Shown piece by piece: positions 18,813 to 28,012 of a stretch of 64,000 nt of DNA (the first letter of the stretch is position 1; every line of letters begins with the position of its first letter). The position numbers and the translations under genes were made by a program. This stretch comes from Rhizorhabdus wittichii RW1 (GTDB lineage Bacteria; Pseudomonadota; Alphaproteobacteria; Sphingomonadales; Sphingomonadaceae). Below the pieces are notes generated by a model that ran no database searches, was not told where the DNA came from, and saw only the letters and a program-made list of their open reading frames with translations. The stretch covers positions 3,125,001-3,189,000 of the forward strand of contig CP000699.1 of assembly GCA_000016765.1 (NCBI GenBank). Reading direction: 5' to 3'.

Positions 18813-20084
18813 TCACACCCACGGCGGGAGCTTGTCCGCCGCGATCAGCGCCTCGATCGGCTGCCTCTCCCGGACGACCGCCCATTGGTCCCCGTTCACC
18901 AGCACCTCGGGCGTCAGCGCGCGCGAGTTATAGGTGTTGGCCATCGTCGCCCCATAGGCTCCCGCCGTCATGAAGGTGACGAGGTCGCCGGGACCGACGG
19001 CGTCCATCGCCCGCTTCTTGGCGAAACTGTCGCCGCTTTCACAGATGGGGCCGACGATGTTGGCCGTCATTGCCGCACCGTTCGGCGTAACCGCGCGGAT
19101 ATCGTGCCAGGCGTCGTAGAGGCTGGGCCGCATCAGGTCGTTCATCGCCGCGTCGACGATGACGAACGGATCGGTGACGCCGGGCTTGACCCGGATCACC
19201 CGCGACAGCAGCACCCCGGCATTGCCGACGATCACCCGGCCGGGCTCGAAGACCAGCCGCGTGTTCCAGCCCGCCGTCACCTCGCGCACCATCGCGCCAT
19301 AGGCGTCGGGCAGCGGCGGCACCGGCTTGGCGGGGTCATAGGGGACGCCGAGGCCGCCGCCCAGGTCGGCGGTGACGATGCGGTGCCCGGCGGCGCGCAG
19401 TTCGGCGATCAGCGCGCCGATCTTCTCGAAGGCGGCGCGCGACGGGCCGAGGTCGGTGAGCTGGCTGCCGATGTGGACCGCGACGCCGCGGACGTCGAGC
19501 CCGGGCAGCTCGGCCGCGCGCGCATAGGCGGCGATCGCGCGGTCATAGGCGACGCCGAATTTGTCCTCCGACCCGCCGGTCGAGATCTTGGCGTGGGTGC
19601 CCGCGATCACGTTCGGGTTGATGCGGAAGGCGACCGGCGCGCGCCGGCCCGTCGCCGCCGCGACCTCGGAGAGCATCTCGGCCTCGGGCTCGGATTCGAT
19701 GTTGAACTGGAAGATGCCCTGTTCGAGGCCGAGCCGCATCTCCGCCTCGGTCTTGCCGACGCCCGAGAAGACGATCTTGTCGGCGGGGATGCCGGCGGCG
19801 CGCGCGCGCAGCAGTTCGCCGCCCGACACCACGTCGGCGCCGAGCCCGGCCCTGGCGAGCGTCGCCAGCACCGCGCGGTTGGGATTGGCCTTCACCGCGA
19901 AGGCGATCAGCGGCCCCTCGGGCCCCGATTCGACTGCGGCGAGCGCGGCCTTGAACACCGCGACATGCCGCTCGATCGTCGCGGTCGAATAGACATAGAC
20001 CGGCGTCCCCACCGCCTCGGCGATCGCGGGCAGCGCCACGTCCTCGGCGTGGAGGACGCCGTCCTTCAGGTTGAAATGGTCCAT
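18813..20084 (-). CDS. lysA: Diaminopimelate decarboxylase
   Basis: LysA carries out the last step of lysine synthesis (meso-DAP to lysine, PLP-dependent). The 423-aa barrel protein has the PLP lysine in IAFAVKANPNRAVL, GGELLRA, the glycine-rich loop DLGGGLGVPY and the cross-subunit GPICESGDSF. It follows argH and the LptM-like lipoprotein gene on the same strand, with a repeat at 20114-20194 in between. Confidence 0.96.
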   Translation of the reverse strand: MDHFNLKDGVLHAEDVALPAIAEAVGTPVYVYSTATIERHVAVFKAALAAVESGPEGPLIAFAVKANPNRAVLATLARAGLGADVVSGGELLRARAAGIPADKIVFSGVGKTEAEMRLGLEQGIFQFNIESEPEAEMLSEVAAATGRRAPVAFRINPNVIAGTHAKISTGGSEDKFGVAYDRAIAAYARAAELPGLDVRGVAVHIGSQLTDLGPSRAAFEKIGALIAELRAAGHRIVTADLGGGLGVPYDPAKPVPPLPDAYGAMVREVTAGWNTRLVFEPGRVIVGNAGVLLSRVIRVKPGVTDPFVIVDAAMNDLMRPSLYDAWHDIRAVTPNGAAMTANIVGPICESGDSFAKKRAMDAVGPGDLVTFMTAGAYGATMANTYNSRALTPEVLVNGDQWAVVRERQPIEALIAADKLPPWV

Positions 20085-20113
20085 GTCGTTTCCGTTGTCC
20101 GTCGCGGTGTCGG

Positions 20114-20194
20114 CGTCATCCCGGCGGAGGCCGGGATCTCAGGAGATGGGGTGGCTGATCCTCTCCCGAGATCCCGGCCTCCGCCGGGATGACG
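20114..20194. repeat. CGTCAT-type inverted repeat
   Basis: The arms are CGTCATCCCGGCGGAGGCCG and the matching reverse complement CGGCCTCCGCCGGGATGACG. It lies within the 133-bp gap between the LptM-like gene and lysA on the same strand. A strong hairpin here would lower read-through into lysA or stabilise the upstream mRNA end. Confidence 0.8.
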
Positions 20195-20217
20195 CTGTTG
20201 GAGGGGGCTCTCCCGCC

Positions 20218-20463
20218 TCAGCCCGGCGGGGGCAGGTTGAAGCGGTCGTCGGGGCGCTCCTCCGACCGGCGCAGCACGTCGTCGCTGCGGCCGGGGCGCG
20301 TCTCGACCGGCGGGGTGAGCAGCGCCGGCACGTCGGGCTGGGTCGCGGCGGTCGCCGGCTTGGGCGGCAGGCTGTGCCCCTCGGCCGGGTGCAGCGCGTC
20401 GCGCTTGCCGCAGGCGGCGAGCGCCAGCAGCGCGGTCGCGGCGAGAAGGGTGCGCATGTTCAT
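20218..20463 (-). CDS. Small lipoprotein, LptM-like
   Basis: 81 aa with a lipoprotein signal peptide ([18 protein letters not shown], lipobox LAAC). The mature part begins [12 protein letters not shown], close to the CGxkgpLxxP opening of the LptM/YifL family of small outer-membrane lipoproteins that help LptD maturation. It is then proline-rich and without predicted structure. The ATG at 20463 overlaps the argH stop by 4 nt. The argH-lipoprotein-lysA order mirrors yifL next to the DAP/lysine genes in other proteobacteria. The LptM assignment is tentative. Confidence 0.7.
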
Positions 20464-21836
20464 CCCTCGATCCCCAGGGCGGCCTTGGCTTCGGCGATGC
20501 GGGCGCGGACCTGGTCGGGGGCGGTGCCGCCATAGCTCGCCCGGCTGGCGACCGAGGCGTCGACCGACAGCGCCTGGTAGACGCGCTCGTCGATCCGTTC
20601 GTCGATCGCCTTCAGCGCCTCGATCGGCAGCTTGTCGAGCGCCACGCCCTCGCGCTCGGCCAGCTTCACCGCGGTGCCGGTGATGTGGTGCGCCTCGCGG
20701 AACGGGATGTCGGCGATCCGCACCAGCCAGTCGGCGAGGTCGGTCGCGGTCGAGAAGCCCTGTTCGGCGGCCTGGCGCAGGCGCGGGGCGACGAACTCGA
20801 CCGTCTCGACCATCCCGGTCATCGCCGCGATCGACAGGGCGAGCAGGTCGTGCGCCTCGAACACCGGCGGCTTGTCGTCCTGCATGTCCTTCGAATAGGC
20901 GAGCGGCAGGCCCTTCATCGTCATCACCAGCGCGGTCATGCAGCCGGCGATCCGCCCCGAATGGCCGCGCACCAGCTCGGCCGCGTCGGGGTTGCGCTTC
21001 TGCGGCATGATCGACGAGCCGGTCGAATAGCTGTCGGGCAGCTTGACGAAGCCATAGGGCTGGCTCGCCCAGATGATGAACTCCTCGGCCAGCCGCGACA
21101 GGTGCAGGCTGAGCTGGGTCGCCGCCATCAGATAGTCGAGCGCGAAGTCCCGGTCGCTGACCGAATCGAGCGAGTTGCGGGTCGGCGCGTCGAAGCCGAG
21201 CGCCGCCGCCGTCATGTGCCGGTCGATCGGGAAGCCGGTGCCGGCGAGCGCCGCCGAGCCGAGCGGGCAGCGGTTGAGCCGGTCGCGGGCGTCGGCGAAG
21301 CGGCTGCGGTCGCGGGCGATCATCTCGTGATAGGCCATCAGGTGATGGCCGAGCGTCACCGGCTGGGCGACCTGGAGATGGGTGAAGCCCGGCATCACGC
21401 TGGCGGCATGCTCCGACGCGCGGGTGACGAGCGCGACCTGCAGCGCGACCAGCCCCGCCTCGACCGAATCGATCGCGTCGCGGACCCACAGGCGGAAGTC
21501 GGTCGCGACCTGGTCGTTGCGCGAGCGGGCGGTGTGGAGCCGGCCGGCGGGCGCGCCGATCAGCTCGGCGAGGCGCCCCTCGGTCGCCATGTGGATGTCC
21601 TCGAGCGCGAGGTCGACCGGCACGCCCTGCTCGGCATATTCGGCGGCGACCGCGTCGAGACCCCTGGAAATCTCGGCCGCATCGGCCTCGGTCACGATCT
21701 TCTGCTTCGCCAGCATGGCGACATGCGCCTTCGATCCGGCGATGTCCTGTTGCCAAAGCCGCTTGTCGAACGGGATGGACGCGTTAATTTCGCGCATCAC
21801 CGCGGCGGGCCCTTCTGCGAAGCGCCCTCCCCACAT
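20460..21836 (-). CDS. argH: Argininosuccinate lyase
   Basis: ArgH splits argininosuccinate to arginine and fumarate. The 458-aa protein starts [10 protein letters not shown], the usual ArgH N-terminus, and has [15 protein letters not shown], the catalytic His in [15 protein letters not shown] and the superfamily signature [12 protein letters not shown]. The ATG at 21836 lies only 16 nt from the GTG start of the divergent TlpA-like gene, so the two 5' regions share or interleave their promoter elements. Confidence 0.96.
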
Positions 21837-21852
21837 CTTGTTGGAGTTGTCC

Positions 21853-22395
21853 GTGCGGCCGTTGATCGCCTGTCTCCTCGCTTTGGCGCTGGCCGCCTGC
21901 GATAGTAAACCGAACGACGCCCCGCAAGGAGGCGTGCCCGCCGAATCGGTCGGCCGGGTCGATATTTCGCAACGCGGGAAGGAGATGCCCGCCATCCCCT
22001 TCGCCGACGAGAAGGGCGGCCCGGCGACGCTGACCCAGTTCCGGGGCAAGCCGCTGATGGTCAACCTGTGGGCGACCTGGTGCGCGCCGTGCATCGCCGA
22101 GATGCCGACGCTCGACAGGATGGCGGCCGAGGACGACCGCTTCCGGCTGATCACCGTCAGCGAGGACCTGGAGGGCGCCAAGGCGGTCGAGCCCTTCTTC
22201 AAGGAGAAAGGCTTCAAGGCGCTGACCCGCCATAGCGACCAGCAGAACGTGCTGATGACCGCGCTCGGCACCGAAACGCTGCCGACCACCGTGTTCTACG
22301 ACGCCAAGGGCAAGGAGCTGTGGCGCGTCTACGGGATGATGGACTGGAACGGCGCGCCGGCGAAGAAGCTGATCGGCGACGCCGTCGGGGGGTAG
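21853..22395 (+). CDS. TlpA-family thiol-disulfide lipoprotein
   Basis: 180 aa. The signal peptide ([17 protein letters not shown], lipobox LAAC) predicts membrane anchoring in the periplasm. It is followed by a thioredoxin fold with the redox motif [20 protein letters not shown] and the cis-proline region [20 protein letters not shown]. The family reduces disulfides, for example in cytochrome c maturation. GGAG at 21843 is 6 nt before the GTG at 21853, which decides the start. It is head-to-head with argH. Confidence 0.88.
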
Positions 22396-22410
22396 GACAC
22401 CTTCCCCCGC

Positions 22411-22492
22411 CGTCACCCCGGCGGAGGCCGGGGTCTCAGGAGATGGGGTTCCGCGCTAACCTCCCGAGATGCCGGCCTCCGCCGGCATGACG
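22411..22492. repeat. CGTCAT-type inverted repeat
   Basis: The left arm is CGTCACCCCGGCGGAGGCCG; the right arm GGCCTCCGCCGGCATGACGG carries compensating differences. It lies between the convergent TlpA-like and VOC genes and probably serves as a bidirectional terminator. Confidence 0.75.
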
Positions 22493-22503
22493 GTGAGAGG
22501 GGG

Positions 22504-22887
22504 TTACGGCACCCGGTACATCGCGCAGAGCTTGTTGCCGTCGGGATCGCGCAGATAGGCGAGGTAGAGCTTGAACGCGCCCATGTCGCGCACGCCGGGC
22601 GCATCCTCGCAGCTCGTGCCGCCGTTGGCGACGCCGGCCGCATGCCAGCGGTCGGCCTGCTCGGGCGAGTCGGCGGCGAAACCGATCGTGCCGCCATTGG
22701 CGTGGCAGGCGGACTTGCCGTCGATCGGCTTGGTCACCCCGAACATGCCGTTGGGCGCCGCCCAGAAGATGCGGTTCTTGCCCGGATCGTCGCGGCCCGG
22801 CTTGACGCCGAGCGTGCCGAGCACGGCATCGTAGAATTTCTTGGAGGCCTCGAGGTCGTCGGTACCGACCATGATGTGGCTGAACAC
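22504..22887 (-). CDS. VOC (glyoxalase-like) family protein
   Basis: 127 aa, one vicinal-oxygen-chelate module: FSHIMVGTDDLEASKKFYDAVLG at the start and YLAYLRDPDGNKLCAMY at the end, the positions of the usual metal ligands His/Glu. The GTG at 22887 is preceded by AAGGAG with good spacing, so I chose it over upstream in-frame starts. It is likely a small dioxygenase or lyase-like protein; the substrate is unknown. It is divergent from the LigB-type dioxygenase gene. Confidence 0.85.
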   Translation of the reverse strand: MFSHIMVGTDDLEASKKFYDAVLGTLGVKPGRDDPGKNRIFWAAPNGMFGVTKPIDGKSACHANGGTIGFAADSPEQADRWHAAGVANGGTSCEDAPGVRDMGAFKLYLAYLRDPDGNKLCAMYRVP

Positions 22888-23027
22888 GCGTCTCTCCTTT
22901 TCGACAGGTGGTGCCGTGGCTGATTGCACCAGCCCCGGCGCGATGTCGATGCCGCGATGGGCCTTCGCGGCTGCCTGCACCGGCATCCGTTCTTGAAATG
23001 CAACGACCGGCTGCCGATCTCTCACCC

Positions 23028-23819
23028 ATGACGATGCGCCAGCCCAGCTTCTACATCCCGCATGGCGGGGGACCCTGTTTCTTCATGGACGATCCCGCCG
23101 GCACCTGGACCGGGATGGAGGCGTTCCTGCGGAGCCTGCCCGAGCGGCTGCCCGAGCGGCCGCGCGCGATCCTGATCGTCTCGGGCCATTGGGAGACCGA
23201 TGGCTTCCGCTTCTCGGCCTCGCCGCGCCCGCCGCTGATCTTCGACTATTACAACTTCCCGCCGCACACCTATGCGCTGACATGGCCCGCCCCCGGCGAT
23301 CCGGCGCTGGCCGAGCGGGCGGCCGGGCTGCTCCGCGCCGCCGGCCATCCGGCCGCGACCGATCCCGATCGCGGCATCGACCATGGCGTGTTCGTGCCGC
23401 TCAAGGTCGCCTTTCCCGACGCCGACGTCCCCGTGGTCGAAATGTCGCTCGACCACGGGCTCGACCCGGTGATCGCTTATCGGGTCGGCCGCGCGTTGCG
23501 CCCGCTGCGCGACGAAGGCGTGCTGGTCATCGGCGCGGGGATGAGCTTCCACAACCTGCGCGCCTATCGCGACGACCGCGCGACCGAGCCGTCGCTGGCG
23601 TTCGACGACTGGCTGGCCGGCGCGGTCGAGGGCGACGCGGCGGGCCGCGAGGAACGGCTGGGCGGCTGGGCCGATGCCCCCGCCGCGCGCTTCGCCCATC
23701 CGCGCGAGGAACATCTGCTGCCGCTGATGGTCGCGGCCGGCGCCTCCGACGGCCCCGGATCGCGCATCTATGGCGAGCTGGTGATGGACACGATGATCTC
23801 CGGGTTCAGGTTCGATTGA
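23028..23819 (+). CDS. Class III extradiol dioxygenase (DODA/LigB type)
   Basis: About 263 aa. The likely Fe-ligand and catalytic histidines are in FYIPHGGGPCFF, IVSGHWE, DHGVFVPLKVAFP and HPREEHLLPLMVAAGA, the layout of the YgiD/4,5-DOPA extradiol dioxygenase family. These enzymes open catechol rings. The start could be the ATG at 23028 or the next at 23034; no strong ribosome-binding site separates them. It is divergent from the VOC gene, and the pair may share a role in aromatic-ring metabolism. Confidence 0.88.
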   Translation: MTMRQPSFYIPHGGGPCFFMDDPAGTWTGMEAFLRSLPERLPERPRAILIVSGHWETDGFRFSASPRPPLIFDYYNFPPHTYALTWPAPGDPALAERAAGLLRAAGHPAATDPDRGIDHGVFVPLKVAFPDADVPVVEMSLDHGLDPVIAYRVGRALRPLRDEGVLVIGAGMSFHNLRAYRDDRATEPSLAFDDWLAGAVEGDAAGREERLGGWADAPAARFAHPREEHLLPLMVAAGASDGPGSRIYGELVMDTMISGFRFD

Positions 23820-23836
23820 TGGGATGACGGCAAAAG

Positions 23837-23864
23837 GAACCAGCGCCGCGCCGGTTCATTTTCC
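23837..23864 (+). terminator. Possible hairpin terminator after the dioxygenase gene
   Basis: GAACCAGCGC pairs with GCGCCGGTTC (one mismatch) and is followed by ATTTTCC, 18 nt after the stop codon. The T-run is short, so this is a weak call. Confidence 0.35.
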
Positions 23865-23924
23865 TGTGGCAATCGTCCGCGCGCTGCGCGATCGATCGCC
23901 GGAATATCGAAGGGGAAGCACCGA

Positions 23925-25001
23925 GTGAGCGAATCCGAAGAACCGCGGCGTTTCCGTTTCGAGGACGGCAGCTTCCTCGCCCTCGTCCTGATCGTCACGG
24001 TTGCTTTCGCGATGGTGATCGCGCCCTTCTTCGGCGCGATCCTCTGGGGGCTCGTCCTCGCGCTGATGTTCAGCCCGGTCCACCGCCGCATCCTCGACCG
24101 GATGCCGGGCCGCTCGAACGTCGCGGCGCTGATCACCCTGCTGATCATCATCCTGATCGTGATCCTGCCCGCCGCCTTCCTCGGATCGGCGATGATCCAG
24201 GAATTCCTGCATGTCTACGCGATGGTCCAGTCGGGCCAGATCGACATCGCCCGGATGTTCGAGCAGATGACCGGCGCGCTGCCCGACTGGGCGTCCCATT
24301 GGCTGGCGGCGCGCGGCCTGACCGATTTCGCCGCCGCGCGGCAACAGATCAGTGAGACGCTCAGCGGCAGCTTCAGCGCGATCGCCGCCCATGCGCTGCA
24401 GGTCGGGCAGGGGGCGCTCAACCTCGTCCTGATGCTGGGCGTGATGCTCTACCTGACCTTCTTCCTGATCCGCGACGGCGAGGAACTGGCGCGCCGGGTG
24501 ATCGAATCGATCCCGCTCGATCCCGACCGGCGGCGCGCGGTGATCCGCAACTTCACCGTCGTCACCCGCGCGACGATCAAGGGCAGCCTGATCGTCGCGA
24601 TCGTCCAGGGCTTCACCGGCGGCGTCACCTTCGCGCTGCTCGGCATCGAAGGGGCGCTGCTGTGGGGGACGATGATGGCGATCTTCTCGCTGATCCCGGC
24701 GATCGGCTGCGGCATCGTCTGGGTGCCGGTCGCGCTCTACCTGTTCGCCACCGGCGCGGTGGTGAAGGGGATCATCCTGGTCGTCGCGGGTGCGCTGGTG
24801 ATCGGATCGATCGACAATGTGCTGCGCCCGCTGCTGGTCGGCCGCGACACCCGCATGCCCGATTATGTCGTGCTGATCTCGACGCTGGGCGGGCTCCAGC
24901 TCTTCGGTTTCCACGGCTTCATCGTCGGGCCGGTGGTCGCTGCGTTGTTCATCGGCACCTGGAACATCGTCACCGAGCAGCGCCGCGCCGCGAGCCGCTG
25001 A
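23925..25001 (+). CDS. AI-2E family transporter (permease)
   Basis: 358 aa inner-membrane protein with about eight hydrophobic segments, two near the start (LALVLIVTVAFAMVIAPFFGAI, VAALITLLIIILIVILPAAF) and a cluster in the C-terminal half. The C-terminal ALVIGSIDNVLRPLLVGRDTRMPD...LGGLQLFGFHGFIVGPVVAAL is the PerM/AI-2E exporter signature. The name comes from TqsA; most homologues have unknown cargo, often linked to Na+/H+ exchange. The start is GTG at 23925, with AGGGGAAG upstream. Confidence 0.9.
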   Translation: MSESEEPRRFRFEDGSFLALVLIVTVAFAMVIAPFFGAILWGLVLALMFSPVHRRILDRMPGRSNVAALITLLIIILIVILPAAFLGSAMIQEFLHVYAMVQSGQIDIARMFEQMTGALPDWASHWLAARGLTDFAAARQQISETLSGSFSAIAAHALQVGQGALNLVLMLGVMLYLTFFLIRDGEELARRVIESIPLDPDRRRAVIRNFTVVTRATIKGSLIVAIVQGFTGGVTFALLGIEGALLWGTMMAIFSLIPAIGCGIVWVPVALYLFATGAVVKGIILVVAGALVIGSIDNVLRPLLVGRDTRMPDYVVLISTLGGLQLFGFHGFIVGPVVAALFIGTWNIVTEQRRAASR

Positions 25002-25025
25002 CCGGGCGCGGTCAGCGCTCGGCGA

Positions 25026-25637
25026 TCAGCTTTCGGCGATTTCGGGAGCGTGGAAGGGCGGGTTCATCCGCTCGCGCCGGCGCTGGCGGTGTCGCCGCCA
25101 CAGCAGCCAGAGCAGCAGGCAGGTGCCGGGGATCGGGAAGGCGATCATCAGCTCGGTCTTGTAGGGCGCCAGCGCCGCGATGATGCGGTCGACGGTCGGC
25201 CCGAACAGATAGCCGATCGTGGTGAACACCGCCGACCAGAGCAGCGCCGCGACGATGTTGAGTATCGCGAAGCGGCGCAGCGGGATCGTCGACAGCCCGA
25301 TCGCGATCGGACTGACCGTGCGGAAGCCGTAGACGAAGCGGAAGGCGAGGATGAAGCCGGTCGGATAGCGTTCGATGAAGCCGACCGCCTTGGCGAAGGC
25401 CGGCTTCTGCCGGACGTGGACGACGAACGGCCGGTCGCGGAAGCGGCGGCCGATCTGGAAGAAGATCTGGTCGGCGACGACCGCGCCGAAGGCGGTGGCG
25501 AGGAAGGCGGCCCAGAGCGGGAACAGCGCGCGATGTGCCATCACCCCGCCGGCGATCGCCGCGGTCTCGCCCTCGAAACCCGCGCCGAGCGCGATCGCCC
25601 AGGGGCCGATCGCCCCGACGAGCTGTCCGAAATCCAT
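25026..25637 (-). CDS. DedA family (VTT domain) membrane protein
   Basis: 203 aa with about five membrane segments. The family mark is GFEGETAAIAGGVMAHRALFPLWAAFLATAFGAVVADQIFFQIGRRFRD plus the re-entrant-helix arginine FRFVYGFRTVSPIAIG. DedA proteins flip polyprenyl or other phospholipids across the inner membrane. The C-terminus is a basic, arginine-rich tail (WRRHRQRRRERMN). It is convergent with the AI-2E transporter gene. Confidence 0.9.
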   Translation of the reverse strand: MDFGQLVGAIGPWAIALGAGFEGETAAIAGGVMAHRALFPLWAAFLATAFGAVVADQIFFQIGRRFRDRPFVVHVRQKPAFAKAVGFIERYPTGFILAFRFVYGFRTVSPIAIGLSTIPLRRFAILNIVAALLWSAVFTTIGYLFGPTVDRIIAALAPYKTELMIAFPIPGTCLLLWLLWRRHRQRRRERMNPPFHAPEIAES

Positions 25638-25717
25638 CCATCCACCTGCGCGGCCGCCCCGAGGCGGGGACCATAGCGGGGCAGGACGGGCGCGTCATGG
25701 AAGATTGTCCCGTCGTT

Positions 25718-25745
25718 CGTCATGCCGGCCTCCGCCGGCATGACG
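25718..25745. repeat. Short CGTCAT palindrome
   Basis: A 28-bp near-perfect hairpin, from CGTCATGCCGG to CCGGCATGACG with loop CCTCCG. It is the single-arm form of the dispersed repeat. It is in the 192-bp gap before yggT, where no other feature is visible. Confidence 0.75.
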
Positions 25746-25829
25746 AGATAGGATGTGTTGATACGGTCACCCGGTTGCCCCGGGCGGATGCGGTCATTAC
25801 ATCGGCGGCTTCACTGCAAAGGGCTCCAG

Positions 25830-26135
25830 ATGCTTGCCGTCCTGTTAGAGATCGTCGCCTATCTGCTCGGCGCGCTGACCTGGGTGATCATCATCCAGGC
25901 GATCCTGTCCTGGCTGGTCGCGTTCAACGTGATCAACACCTATAATGATTTCGTCCGGCAGGTGCTTTATGCGCTCAACGTGATCACCGAGCCGATCTAC
26001 CGGCCGATCCGCCGCATCCTTCCCGACTTCGGCGCGCTCGACCTGTCGCCGCTGGTCGCGCTGCTGATCATCAACATCCTCACCCGGATCGTCATACCGC
26101 ATGCCCAGGCGCAGGCGATGATGGCGGGCGTCTGA
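25830..26135 (+). CDS. yggT: YggT family membrane protein
   Basis: 101 aa with two membrane helices (VAYLLGALTWVIIIQAILSW and LSPLVALLIINILTRIVI) flanking a conserved loop NVITEPIYRPIRRILPDFGALD, the exact YggT pattern. The family is linked to osmotic stress and to cell-division or chloroplast-type CCB3 functions, not settled. The ATG at 25830 starts directly at the first helix. It is followed at once by the DUF167 gene. Confidence 0.93.
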   Translation: MLAVLLEIVAYLLGALTWVIIIQAILSWLVAFNVINTYNDFVRQVLYALNVITEPIYRPIRRILPDFGALDLSPLVALLIINILTRIVIPHAQAQAMMAGV

Positions 26136-26137
26136 AA

Positions 26138-26449
26138 ATCGGGGACCCCTGGACGGCGGTTGCCGACGGGCTCCACCTCGCGGTCCGCGCCAGCCCCAAG
26201 GCGGGGCGCGATTCGATCGAGGGGGTGGTCGCCGACGCCGACGGGCGGCGCTGGCTCTCGATCAAGCTCGCCGCCGCGCCCAGCGACGGGGCGGCGAACG
26301 AGGCGCTGGTGCGGCTGGTCGCCAAGGCGCTGGGCGTCGCGAAGCGCGACGTGACGCTGGCCAGCGGCGCGACCTCGCGGCTAAAGAGGCTCCATGTTTC
26401 GGGCGATCCCGCCGCGCTGGCGGCCGCCCTTCAACGCGTGATCGAATAG
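26138..26449 (+). CDS. DUF167 (YggU-like) family protein; start codon unclear
   Basis: About 100 aa with the DUF167 core: [38 protein letters not shown], and [28 protein letters not shown]. YggT followed by DUF167 is the usual order. The oddity is that no ATG, GTG or TTG lies in frame upstream of the first conserved strand. The only canonical start is GTG at 26225, which would cut off the [12 protein letters not shown] strand. The listed start is the ATC codon before [10 protein letters not shown]; a CTG at 26132 overlapping the yggT stop is the alternative. Confidence 0.75.
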   Translation: MGDPWTAVADGLHLAVRASPKAGRDSIEGVVADADGRRWLSIKLAAAPSDGAANEALVRLVAKALGVAKRDVTLASGATSRLKRLHVSGDPAALAAALQRVIE

Positions 26450-26465
26450 GATGGAACGGGTGGGC

Positions 26466-27365
26466 ATGAACGGGGCTGAGATCATCGACGGCAAGGCCTA
26501 TGCGGCGGGCTTGCGCGCCCGGGTCGCCACGGCGGTCCCGGCCTTCCGCGTCGCCGCCGGCCGCGCGCCCGGCCTCGCCGTGGTGCTGGTCGGCGAGGAC
26601 GCGGCGAGCCAAGTCTATGTCCGCTCGAAGCACAAGGCGACCGTCGAGGCGGGGATGGAGAGCTTCGAGCACCGCCTGCCGGCGACCGCGAGCGAGACGG
26701 AGCTGCTCGCCCTGGTCGAGCGGCTCAACGCCGACGACCGGGTCGACGGCATCCTCGTCCAGCTGCCGCTGCCGCCGCACATCGACGAGAAAAAGGTGAT
26801 CGCGACGATCGATCCCGACAAGGACGTCGACGGCTTCCACGTCGTCAACGCCGGGCGGCTGGCGGTGGGCGAGGCGGGCTATGTGCCGTGCACCCCGCTC
26901 GGCTGCCTGATGCTGCTCAAGGACCGGCGCGGCGACCTGTCGGGGCTGGAGGCGGTGGTGATCGGCCGCTCGAACATCGTCGGCAAGCCGATGGCGGCGC
27001 TGCTGCTCGCCGAGAATTGCACGGTGACGATCGCGCACAGCCGCACCCGCGACCTGGCCGAGGTGGTGCGCCGCGCCGATATCGTCGTCGCGGCGGTCGG
27101 CCGGCCCGAGATGGTCAGGGGCGACTGGATTCGCCCCGGCGCGACGGTGATCGACGTCGGCATCAACCGCGTGCCGGGCGCCGAGCCGGGCAAGACCCGG
27201 CTGGTCGGCGATGTCGCCTTCGCCGAGGCGGCGGCGGTCGCTGGCGCGATCACCCCGGTCCCCGGCGGGGTCGGGCCGATGACGATCGCGGTGCTGCTGC
27301 GCAACACGCTGGTCGCCGCGCACCGCCGCGCCGGCGTCGCGCTGCCGGAGGGCGCGATCGGATGA
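26466..27365 (+). CDS. folD: Bifunctional methylenetetrahydrofolate dehydrogenase/cyclohydrolase
   Basis: FolD interconverts methylene-, methenyl- and formyl-THF for one-carbon metabolism. The signature motifs are [15 protein letters not shown] (catalytic lysine), [45 protein letters not shown] (NADP site) and [14 protein letters not shown] chose the ATG at 26466 ([15 protein letters not shown]), with GGAA 9 nt upstream; an ATG at 26451 would add five residues. It overlaps marC by 4 nt. Confidence 0.95.
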   Translation: MNGAEIIDGKAYAAGLRARVATAVPAFRVAAGRAPGLAVVLVGEDAASQVYVRSKHKATVEAGMESFEHRLPATASETELLALVERLNADDRVDGILVQLPLPPHIDEKKVIATIDPDKDVDGFHVVNAGRLAVGEAGYVPCTPLGCLMLLKDRRGDLSGLEAVVIGRSNIVGKPMAALLLAENCTVTIAHSRTRDLAEVVRRADIVVAAVGRPEMVRGDWIRPGATVIDVGINRVPGAEPGKTRLVGDVAFAEAAAVAGAITPVPGGVGPMTIAVLLRNTLVAAHRRAGVALPEGAIG

Positions 27366-28003
27366 TCGCCCTGTTCCTGTCGGCATTCGTCACCCTGTTC
27401 GTGGTGATCGACCCGCCCGGCTGCGCCCCGATCTTCGCCGGGTTGACCCGCGACGCCCCGGCCGCCCAGCGGCGCTCGATGGCGATCCGGTCGACCCTGA
27501 TCGCGACGGTGCTGCTGTTCCTGTTCGCGCTGGTGGGGGAGAAGCTGCTCGACACGCTCGGCATCAGCCTCGACGCCTTCCGCATCGCCGGCGGCATCAT
27601 GCTGTTCCTGATCGCGCTCGAGATGGTGTTCGAGAAGCGCACCGAGCGGCGCGAAGGCCGCGCCGACGAGATCAGCCGCAAGGCCGCCGAGGAACGCCGC
27701 CCGATCGAGGACATCTCGGTCTTCCCGATGGCGATCCCGATGATCGCCGGGCCGGGCTCGATCGCCACGGTCATGCTGCTGGTGTCGCGCAGTAACGGCA
27801 TCGAGCAGACGATCCTGGTGCTGGGCGCGCTGCTCGCGGTGCTGGCGCTGACCATGGCCGCGCTGCTCGCCGCCGGGCCGATCATGCGGGTGCTGGGCCC
27901 CAAGCTGGAGGCGATGATCACCCGGGTGCTCGGCGTGCTGCTCGCCGCCCTTGCCGCGCAATTCGTGATCGACGGGATCAGCGCCGCCTTCGGCCTGCGC
28001 TGA
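27362..28003 (+). CDS. MarC family membrane protein
   Basis: 213 aa with six hydrophobic segments: [21 protein letters not shown], a second [53 protein letters not shown], and two C-terminal ones. The paired ViDP-G and PMIAGPGSI motifs are diagnostic of MarC (UPF0056). Despite its name the family has no proven role in multidrug resistance. Its ATG overlaps the folD stop (ATGA), so expression is coupled to folD. Confidence 0.92.
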   Translation: MIALFLSAFVTLFVVIDPPGCAPIFAGLTRDAPAAQRRSMAIRSTLIATVLLFLFALVGEKLLDTLGISLDAFRIAGGIMLFLIALEMVFEKRTERREGRADEISRKAAEERRPIEDISVFPMAIPMIAGPGSIATVMLLVSRSNGIEQTILVLGALLAVLALTMAALLAAGPIMRVLGPKLEAMITRVLGVLLAALAAQFVIDGISAAFGLR

Positions 28004-28012
28004 TCCGCCGGT

